DNA of 64,000 bases from Vreelandella malpeensis (GTDB lineage Bacteria > Pseudomonadota > Gammaproteobacteria > Pseudomonadales > Halomonadaceae): NCBI RefSeq assembly GCF_020622355.1, contig NZ_WHVL01000001.1, positions 1 through 64,000 on the forward strand, read 5' to 3'. Positions 57,742 to 64,000 of the stretch are shown piece after piece. Below the pieces are notes generated by a model, which was given only the letters and a program-made list of their open reading frames with translations, ran no database searches and had not been told where the DNA came from. Position numbers and translations under genes: made by a program. The first letter of the stretch is position 1. The number at the start of each line of letters is the position of its first letter.

Positions 57742-59310
57742 ATGTCCCTGGAAGAGCTGCACCTCAATCTTCGCAACCTGACGAGCGACGACTACGACCA
57801 GTTGAAGACGCTGATGGACGCGGTCTATCACGATATCGGTGGCGCCTGGCCCAAGCACACGATCGACAAGCTGATCCAGGCCTTCCCCGACGGGCAGATC
57901 GCCATCGAGGACGATGGCGTGCTGGTGGGCGTGGCGCTCACCGTGCAAGTGGATTACGACGAGTTCTCCAACCCCCACCGCTACGACGACCTGATCGGCC
58001 ACCGGGAAGTCATCCTGAACGACGAGAACGGCGATGCCATGTACGGGCTCGACGTCCTCATCCACCCGGACTACCGAGGCTACCGGCTCGGCCGGCGCCT
58101 GTACGAAGCGCGCAAGGAGCTGTGCCGTTCGCACAATCTGCGCGCCATTCTCGCCGGTGGGCGTATCCCCGAGTATCACCAGCACGCCGATGAGCTGAGC
58201 CCGGCTCAGTATATCGACAAGGTGTCGCGCAAGGAGATCTACGACCCGATCCTGTCGTTCCAGCTCGCCAACGACTTCCAGGTCAAGCGGCTTCTGCGCA
58301 AGTACCTGCCGGAGGACGAGCAGTCTCGCGGCTACGCCACGCTTCTCGAGTGGAACAACATCCTCTTCGAGCCCGCGGAAAGCGTGCTCGACACCCGCCC
58401 CACTCAGGTGCGTGTAGGTGCGGTGCAGTGGCAGATGCGCGAGTTCGCCTCGGTCGAGGCCGCACTCAAGCAGATCGAGTACTTCGTCGATGCGCTCTCG
58501 GACTACCAGAGCGACTTCGCCGTCTTCCCTGAGCTCTTCACCACGCCCCTGATGGGCCTGCAGGACCGCGCCGCCCAGCAGGACCAGATGGCCGCCATCC
58601 GTTTTCTGGCCAGCTTCACCGAGCGCTTCAAGAGCGAGCTCTCGCGCATGGCGGTGTCCTACAACATCAACATCGTCGGCGGTTCGATGATCGAGGAAGG
58701 CGAGGATGGCAAGCTCTACAACATCGCCTACCTGTTCCACCGCGACGGCGAGATCGATCGCCAGGCGAAGCTTCACATCACCCCGCAAGAGCGCCGCGAC
58801 TGGGTGATCGAAGGCGGCGATGACCTGCAGGTGTTCGACACCGACGCCGGGCGGGTGGGCATCCTGATCTGCTACGACGTCGAATTCCCGGAGCTTGGCC
58901 GGCTGCTCGCCGACCAGGACATGGACATCCTTTTCGTGCCTTTCTGGACCGACACCAAGAACGGCTACCTGCGGGTGCGCCACTGCGGCCAGGCGCGGGC
59001 CATCGAGAACGAGTGCTACGTGGTGCTGTGCGGCAGTGTCGGCAACCTGCCCTCGATCGAGAACCTGGACATCCAGTACGCCCAGTCGGCGGTGTTCACG
59101 CCCTCGGACTTTGCCTTCCCCCACGACGCGGTGCTGGCGGAGACCACCCCCAACACCGAGATGATCTTCTTCTCGGACCTGGACCTGACCCGGCTGACCG
59201 TGGTGCGTGCCGAAGGCTCGGTGACCAACCTCAAGGACCGGCGCAAGGACCTGTTCGACCTGCGCTGGCGCGACTGGTCGTGGAAGTCCGGTGCCAAGCT
59301 GGACGATTGA
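57742..59310 (+). CDS. Bifunctional GNAT acetyltransferase/carbon-nitrogen hydrolase
   Basis: This 522-residue fusion has an N-terminal GNAT domain (residues 8-215, with VLIHPDYRGYRLGRRLYEAR as the acetyl-CoA loop) and a C-terminal nitrilase-superfamily domain. The catalytic triad of the latter is Glu264 (FPELF), Lys343 (KLHITP) and Cys377 (LICYDVEFPE). The architecture is known in proteobacteria, but the amide substrate is not. The ATG is preceded by a weak GGTGGG site. A strong terminator follows. Confidence 0.93.
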   Translation: MSLEELHLNLRNLTSDDYDQLKTLMDAVYHDIGGAWPKHTIDKLIQAFPDGQIAIEDDGVLVGVALTVQVDYDEFSNPHRYDDLIGHREVILNDENGDAMYGLDVLIHPDYRGYRLGRRLYEARKELCRSHNLRAILAGGRIPEYHQHADELSPAQYIDKVSRKEIYDPILSFQLANDFQVKRLLRKYLPEDEQSRGYATLLEWNNILFEPAESVLDTRPTQVRVGAVQWQMREFASVEAALKQIEYFVDALSDYQSDFAVFPELFTTPLMGLQDRAAQQDQMAAIRFLASFTERFKSELSRMAVSYNINIVGGSMIEEGEDGKLYNIAYLFHRDGEIDRQAKLHITPQERRDWVIEGGDDLQVFDTDAGRVGILICYDVEFPELGRLLADQDMDILFVPFWTDTKNGYLRVRHCGQARAIENECYVVLCGSVGNLPSIENLDIQYAQSAVFTPSDFAFPHDAVLAETTPNTEMIFFSDLDLTRLTVVRAEGSVTNLKDRRKDLFDLRWRDWSWKSGAKLDD

Positions 59311-59334
59311 GTGCGGGTGAATGGTGAATGGAAA

Positions 59335-59360
59335 ACGCCGCCCAACCGGGCGGCGTTTTT
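59335..59360. terminator. Bidirectional rho-independent terminator
   Basis: A 9-bp stem (left arm CGCCGCCC, right arm GGGCGGCG, plus an A-T pair) with an AACC loop is followed by a T-run on the plus strand and preceded by AAAA, so it can end both the GNAT/nitrilase gene and the convergent alkyltransferase-like gene. Confidence 0.92.
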
Positions 59361-59390
59361 ATTGGCAGGTGATGACTCATCATTCACTGC

Positions 59391-59684
59391 TCATGGCCAC
59401 ACCAGGTGGGCCGGCACGCGGCCCTTGGCATCGAAGGCCACGCCTTCGGCGCGCAGCTTTTCGTGCTGGCGGGCAGCACCCTCGTGGTCAGCAAGCGCGA
59501 GACTCGCTGAGATCACCCGGTGCCAGGGCAGTTCGTGGCCCTCGGGGAGGTGGCGCATGGCGGAACCTACCGAGCGCGCCGTGGCGCCTTCGGTCATCGC
59601 CGCGATGCGTCCGTAGGTACTCACTCGTCCTTCGGGAATCTGGGCAACGATGGTGTAGATCTGTTCCAGAAGCGCCGAGCGCAT
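59391..59684 (-). CDS. Alkyltransferase-like protein (ATL; MGMT family without catalytic Cys)
   Basis: This 97-residue protein is the C-terminal DNA-binding domain of O6-alkylguanine transferases. The usual PCHR motif is PWHR here (Trp54 replaces Cys), which defines ATL proteins that flag O6-alkylguanine for nucleotide-excision repair. Other landmarks are VSTYGRIAAM and SVGSAMRHLP. It cannot transfer alkyl groups itself. Confidence 0.93.
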   Translation of the reverse strand: MRSALLEQIYTIVAQIPEGRVSTYGRIAAMTEGATARSVGSAMRHLPEGHELPWHRVISASLALADHEGAARQHEKLRAEGVAFDAKGRVPAHLVWP

Positions 59685-59774
59685 GCGACAGCCTCCCTAT
59701 CGGTGTCTCATCGTCAGGACTCGCCCATGTCAAATTCTACGGCAAGCACTGCGTCAACGTCGGTTGAAGTCGAT

Positions 59775-61226
59775 TCAGTCACGGTCCGGCCAGGCCTTGG
59801 GGTCCACCTTGTTGGCCAGTTTCGGGAACAGGCTCGGGCGGAAGACCGGCTCGACACCCGCCTTGAGCTGCTTCTCGTAGTCGCGGAACAGCGCCAGGGC
59901 GATCGGCGAGAGCATCAGGATCGCGACCAGGTTGATGATCGCCATGGCGCCCATGGAGAGATCGGCGAAATTCCAGATCGCGCCCAGGCTCGCCACCGAC
60001 CCGACCATGATCATGCCCAGCACCGCCAGGCGGTAGAGCAGAATCGCCATCGGCGCGCGGCGCCCGGCCAGGTATTCGATATTCGACTCGCCGTAGGAGT
60101 AGTTGGCGATCACCGAGGTGAAGGCGAACAGGAAGATGCCCACCGCGACGAACATGCCGCCCCAGTCACCGACCTGGGTCGACAGCGCCAGCTGGGTCAG
60201 CTGGATGCCGTTAGTCTCTTCGCCGGCGAGAATCTCCGGGCCGGACATGATGATGATCGCCGCCGTCGCGGTGCAGATCACCAGCGTATCCAGGAACACC
60301 CCGAGCATCTGGATGAAGCCCTGAGCCGCCGGATGGTCCGGGCGGGTGCTGGCGGTGGCGGCGGCGTTCGGGGCCGAGCCCATGCCCGCCTCGTTGGAGA
60401 ACAGGCCGCGCTGGATACCGTTCATGATCGCCTGGGAAATGGCGTAGCCGGCAACGCCACCGGCGGCCTGCTCCACCCCGAAGGCGCTCTTGATGATGGT
60501 CATGAACGCAGCAGGCAGTTCCGCCGCGTTCAGGGCCACCACCACCAGCGCCAGGATCAGGTACAAAAGCGCCATCAGTGGCACGACCAGTTCCGCCACC
60601 TTGGCAATGGACTTGAGCCCCCCGAAGATGATCGGTGCGACGATCACCATCAATACTACACCCATCATCCAGGTCGGCACGCTGAATGCCTGCTCCATGG
60701 CCTGGGCGATTGAGTTGGCCTGGACGCTGTTGAAGGCCAGGCCGAACGCGATGATCAGGCAGATTGAGAACAGCACCGCCATCCAGCGAAGGCCGAGGCC
60801 ACGCTCGATGTAGCGCGCCGGGCCGCCGCGAAAGGTGTTGTCGCCGTGATCGGTCTTGTAGGCCTGAGCCAGGGTCGATTCGATGAAGCTCGTCGCCATG
60901 CCTACCATGGCCGTCATCCACATCCAGAAGATCGCACCGGGACCGCCGTAGTAGATGGCCAATGCCACCCCGGCGAGGTTGCCGGTGCCTACCCGGGCGG
61001 CAAGGCTCGTCGACAGCGCCTGAAACGATGAGATGCCGCCGTTGGTGCTGCGCGAGCCCTTGAGCAGCTTGAACATGTGACCGAAATAGCGCAGCTGGAT
61101 GGCACCGGTACGTACGGTGAAGTAGAGCCCGGCGCCGATCAGCAGATAGATCAGCACGCTGCCCCATAGAAGGCCGTTACCGCGATCGACGACCGCGGTA
61201 AGCAGCGATGGAAGGGAAAAATCCAT
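59775..61226 (-). CDS. Sodium:alanine/glycine symporter (AgcS family)
   Basis: This 483-residue transporter has about eleven membrane helices. Family landmarks are GISSFQALSTSLAARVGTGN, the GGPGAIFWMWMTAMVGMATSF region (split by turns) and RGLFSNEAGMGSAPN, the sodium and substrate sites. It imports alanine or glycine with sodium. The upstream region (61227-61432) contains no obvious riboswitch. It is divergent from the VTT gene. Confidence 0.95.
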   Translation of the reverse strand: MDFSLPSLLTAVVDRGNGLLWGSVLIYLLIGAGLYFTVRTGAIQLRYFGHMFKLLKGSRSTNGGISSFQALSTSLAARVGTGNLAGVALAIYYGGPGAIFWMWMTAMVGMATSFIESTLAQAYKTDHGDNTFRGGPARYIERGLGLRWMAVLFSICLIIAFGLAFNSVQANSIAQAMEQAFSVPTWMMGVVLMVIVAPIIFGGLKSIAKVAELVVPLMALLYLILALVVVALNAAELPAAFMTIIKSAFGVEQAAGGVAGYAISQAIMNGIQRGLFSNEAGMGSAPNAAATASTRPDHPAAQGFIQMLGVFLDTLVICTATAAIIIMSGPEILAGEETNGIQLTQLALSTQVGDWGGMFVAVGIFLFAFTSVIANYSYGESNIEYLAGRRAPMAILLYRLAVLGMIMVGSVASLGAIWNFADLSMGAMAIINLVAILMLSPIALALFRDYEKQLKAGVEPVFRPSLFPKLANKVDPKAWPDRD

Positions 61227-61432
61227 GAATATGCACCTTTTTATATCGAATAAACCGAGTCATTTTTCACGGTTGCACCAGAATGGCAAGAGAATTGATC
61301 AACTTTATCGCCCTCTCGTCACGTTGCGCTGGATCAGCGGACGCTTTTGACGCGTGGCGCGCCTGCCCCTTCAACCCGCTCGCCGGCTGGCGTATGCTGG
61401 CGCTCTTTTTCGACGGTCGGTGGTGAAAGGGA

Positions 61433-62116
61433 ATGTCACGCACGCTCGTAAAGGGCTTTGCCCTGCTACTGCTTCTCGTTGCGCTCGGGGTCGGCTGGCA
61501 CTGGCTGGAGCAATCGGACTGGATGTCGACGCAGCGTCTCAACGCGGCCATTGCCTATCTTGGTCAGTGGCAGCGTGAGCCCTGGATGTTCGCCGCGGTG
61601 ATCCTGCTCTACAACGCGCTGCTTTTACTGATGTTTCCCCTGACGGTCCTGGTGGTGGCGACGGCCATGCTGTTCGGCACCACCTGGGGCTTTGGTTATG
61701 CCCTGCTGGGTACGCTGAGCTTTTCGGTACTCTCCTACTGGGTGGGCCACTGGCTCGGACGCGAGGCGCTGATACGCTACGGCGGCCGTCATTTGCGGGG
61801 GCTGTCGGGCTATCTCTCCAAACGGGGCGTGCGCACCATGATCCTCTTCAACCTGCTACCGATCGCACCGTTCATCATGACCAACATGCTCGCCGGCGCC
61901 TTTCATCTACGCTTTCGCGACTACATGCTGGGCTCGACGCTGGGGATCATTCCGTGGCTCGTCTCGGTCATCTTCCTGGGCAGTCAGCTCGGCGCGCTGT
62001 TCAACGCCGGCGATCATCAGGAAATGGTGCTGGCGCTGGCCGGCGTGGCCGTCGCCCTGGTACTGCTGTGGGGGCTCAAGCGCTACGCCAGCACCCGCAG
62101 CGCCCGCAAGCCCTGA
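61433..62116 (+). CDS. TVP38/TMEM64-family (VTT domain) membrane protein
   Basis: This 227-residue protein has about six membrane segments. The VTT/DedA-like motif is at FPLTVLVVATAMLFGTTWGFGYALLG (split over two segments), followed by the FNLLPIAPFIMTNMLAGAF helix and a basic KRYASTRSARKP tail. The family may act in lipid or membrane handling; the exact role is unknown. Confidence 0.88.
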   Translation: MSRTLVKGFALLLLLVALGVGWHWLEQSDWMSTQRLNAAIAYLGQWQREPWMFAAVILLYNALLLLMFPLTVLVVATAMLFGTTWGFGYALLGTLSFSVLSYWVGHWLGREALIRYGGRHLRGLSGYLSKRGVRTMILFNLLPIAPFIMTNMLAGAFHLRFRDYMLGSTLGIIPWLVSVIFLGSQLGALFNAGDHQEMVLALAGVAVALVLLWGLKRYASTRSARKP

Positions 62117-62262
62117 CCTTCCCTTGCCGGCTCATTATCAAACACCGACGTCCACGCCGTGTCGCCACCAGGTGGGCCTGCGCTTGGGTGCATGAGCATC
62201 GAGTTGATGAAGGCTGGGCAATTGCGCCACTATACGCAGGTTCAATGCCATGAAAGACGCTC

Positions 62263-63042
62263 ATGTTCAAACGCTGGTTGACCCGCACGCCTTCCTCGCC
62301 CCCTTTTAGAGCCTGGCAACAGGCGTGCCGACGCACGCCGATTCTGGCCGCGCTGACGCCGGTCGAATCCGAGCGACTTGGCGAGCGCGCCTGGCACTTC
62401 CTGACCAGCAAACGCCTGACGCTTCACGCCGAGCTTGCCGATGTGCCCTTCAACGAGGTGGACCGGCTGGCGCTTGCCGGCCAGGCGTGTCTTCTGACGC
62501 TTGGCTGGCGCGAGGCAGAGCATCGCGAGGCCTTCGCCAACGTTCATGAAATCGTGATTCTGCCGGACAGCTTCACCCGCGAGTTCGAGGAGGTGGACGA
62601 ATTCGGCGTAGTGCACGAGGTCACCGACGAGCGCGCGGGCGAAACCTCCTACCAGGGGCCGGTGGTGATCGCCTATACCGACTTCATGGAGAGCGGCGAC
62701 TTCATCGGCTTCAACGTGCTGATCCACGAGCTCGCCCACAAGATCGACATGGGCAACTCCATGGACATCGACGGCTTCCCGCCACTGCCCCGAACGCTTT
62801 CGGCCAAGCGCTGGCACGCGGTGTTCAGCGAGGTATGGGAGGATCTTCAGCGCTGCCTCGAGCAAGGCATCGCGCCGCCCATCGACGACTATGCCGCCAG
62901 CCACCCGGGCGAGTGCTTTGCGGTGTGCTGCGAATACTTCTTCACCGCACCGGACCAGCTCGATGAGGCCTACCCGGCACTGTACGCGCTGCTGGTCGGC
63001 TACTTCGACCAGGCGCCGCTGGTGCGCCTTGACCCGGCCTGA
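62263..63042 (+). CDS. mtfA: MtfA-family zinc peptidase
   Basis: This 259-residue metallopeptidase has the zinc motif HELAHKID (His155, Glu156, His159) and the downstream Glu in GECFAVCCEYFF, as in E. coli MtfA. The latter binds the Mlc repressor and relieves repression of the glucose transporter. No mlc gene is in the window. The ATG begins MFKRWLTR. Confidence 0.92.
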   Translation: MFKRWLTRTPSSPPFRAWQQACRRTPILAALTPVESERLGERAWHFLTSKRLTLHAELADVPFNEVDRLALAGQACLLTLGWREAEHREAFANVHEIVILPDSFTREFEEVDEFGVVHEVTDERAGETSYQGPVVIAYTDFMESGDFIGFNVLIHELAHKIDMGNSMDIDGFPPLPRTLSAKRWHAVFSEVWEDLQRCLEQGIAPPIDDYAASHPGECFAVCCEYFFTAPDQLDEAYPALYALLVGYFDQAPLVRLDPA

Positions 63043-63057
63043 CGCCAGCCTCGCCCA

Positions 63058-63972
63058 TCACGGCAGCGGCGGCACGCGCCCGGCCACCTCCCGCGCCAGA
63101 TAGTCGATGAAGGCGCGCACCCGGGCGGGCACGTGGCGCCGGGCCTCGAATACTGCGTAGAAATCCGCCCGCACACCCTGCCATTCGGGCAGCAGCGTGA
63201 CGAGCGCCCCGCTTTCGAGGTGCGCGTTGACATCCCACCAGGAGCGCAGCATCACGCCGTGACCATCGAGCGCCAGCCGGGTGATCACTTCGGCATCGTT
63301 GCTGGCCAGCCTCCCGCTCACCTTCACCGCCTGCACCGGCCCGCCCTCTCGGGGTTCGAAGCGCCAGAGTGGAAAGTCGGTGCCGTTCTCCTGCACCACG
63401 AGGCAATCGTGTCGTGCCAGCGCCTGGGGGCTTTCGAGCCTCGGCATGCGCGCCACGTACTCGGGGGCAGCGCACAGAATGCGCCGGCTTTCCAGCAGCG
63501 GCCGGGCGATCAGCCGCGAATCCGGCGGCTCACCGACGCGAATGCCGATATCGAAGCCCTGGTCGGCCAGGTTCACGGGAAAGTTGGTCAGCTCGAGCCA
63601 CCCCTGAAGCCCCGGGTTGGCATGACAGAAGCGCGACAGCAGCGGTGCGACATGAGCACGGCCGAAGCCGAAGGTGGCGTTGACCCGCAGCGGGCCACCA
63701 AGGGCTTCGCCTTGGGTATCGGCCAGCGTACTCTCGAGCTCACCCAGTTCCTCGAGGATCAGCGTGCCTCGGGCCAGATAGCGCTCACCCTCCGGGGTCA
63801 GCGTCATCTTGCGCGTGGTGCGCGCGACCAGCGTCACGCCCAGGCGCGCCTCGAGCTGCTTCAAGCGCTTGCTGACGGCAGACAGCGAAAGCCCGAGCGC
63901 ACGCGCTGTTTCGGTGAGGCTACGGGCACGGGCGAGCTGCTGGAAAAAAACGAGATCGTCGAGAGACGCCAC
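63058..63972 (-). CDS. LysR-family transcription regulator
   Basis: This 304-residue regulator has an N-terminal winged helix (residues 2-60, LSLSAVSKRLKQLEARLGVTL) and a substrate-binding domain of the CrgA/DsdC-like type with LRVNATFGFGRAHVAPLLSRF. I chose the GTG at 63972, preceded by GGAG at 5 nt; an upstream TTG at 63996 is less likely. It is convergent with mtfA. Regulated genes are probably beyond the right edge. Confidence 0.9.
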   Translation of the reverse strand: MASLDDLVFFQQLARARSLTETARALGLSLSAVSKRLKQLEARLGVTLVARTTRKMTLTPEGERYLARGTLILEELGELESTLADTQGEALGGPLRVNATFGFGRAHVAPLLSRFCHANPGLQGWLELTNFPVNLADQGFDIGIRVGEPPDSRLIARPLLESRRILCAAPEYVARMPRLESPQALARHDCLVVQENGTDFPLWRFEPREGGPVQAVKVSGRLASNDAEVITRLALDGHGVMLRSWWDVNAHLESGALVTLLPEWQGVRADFYAVFEARRHVPARVRAFIDYLAREVAGRVPPLP

Positions 63973-64000
63973 CCATTCTCCACTTTCAGGCAACAATAGG

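Noticed and set aside
61227..61432. Possible glycine riboswitch upstream of the AgcS symporter
   Set aside because: I found no conserved glycine-aptamer core or tandem stems in this short region.

Overview
The window reads as a chromosomal segment of a GC-rich gammaproteobacterium, most likely a Halomonas-type halophile or alkaliphile (Halomonadaceae). The evidence is the gene content: a complete seven-gene Mrp Na+/H+ antiporter, a BCCT-family transporter, a HiPIP, a PhaR-type polyhydroxyalkanoate regulator, a PA3496-type small acidic protein, and core operons arranged as in gammaproteobacteria (rnr-rlmB-rpsF-rpsR-DUF2232-rplI-dnaB). Family names come from recognising motifs and overall protein sequence; no database search was run.

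Layout. Positions 1-8446 (minus strand) hold a Lap/Bap-type adhesin system: TolC-like outer-membrane protein, type I secretion ABC transporter, HlyD-type adaptor, a LuxR-type regulator, and the 5' part of a giant adhesin. The adhesin has an N-terminal retention module with a TAAG motif, a long Asp-Ala/Asp-Ser linker and 288-bp Ig-like repeats, and it runs off the left edge. Its linker carries a 1-bp deletion that breaks the frame. Positions 8.7-14.3 kb hold an EamA permease with a SelW-like protein, an MFS transporter, a short LOV photoreceptor, a PA3496-type protein, EttA and a DUF1328 peptide. Positions 14.5-21.5 kb hold a Coq7 homologue that appears to have lost its diiron carboxylates, HIT protein, phosphoribulokinase, thioesterase, PurD, PhaR, RsmE, a retropepsin-like protein and an MltB-type lytic transglycosylase. 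Positions 21.6-32.3 kb hold a DASH cryptochrome, the Mrp operon, ferrochelatase and an FeS-containing (6-4)-type photolyase.

Positions 32.6-40.5 kb are mostly housekeeping genes, followed by three tandem tRNA-Leu(CAG) genes at 40.8-41.15 kb. Positions 41.4-47.7 kb hold a BCCT transporter overlapping a CocE-type hydrolase, a LysR regulator, a NucA-type nuclease, a stand-alone AsnC ligand-binding protein and HiPIP. Positions 47.7-52.6 kb are the PrkA-YeaH-SpoVR stress operon. The right end (52.8-64 kb) is mixed metabolism and transport: IalB-like protein, threonine aldolase, 2,4-dienoyl-CoA reductase, EamA permease, a GNAT/nitrilase fusion, an alkyltransferase-like protein, an alanine/glycine symporter, a VTT membrane protein, MtfA and a LysR regulator.

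The most interesting points are: (i) three blue-light flavoproteins (LOV, DASH cryptochrome, FeS photolyase) within 21 kb, two of them preceded by related TGTA-type inverted repeats that could be operators of a shared light regulon; (ii) the Coq7-like protein with all four expected Glu ligands replaced; (iii) the frameshifted adhesin linker and the regulator embedded in its secretion operon; and (iv) long leader-trailer stems enclosing two of the three tRNA-Leu genes.
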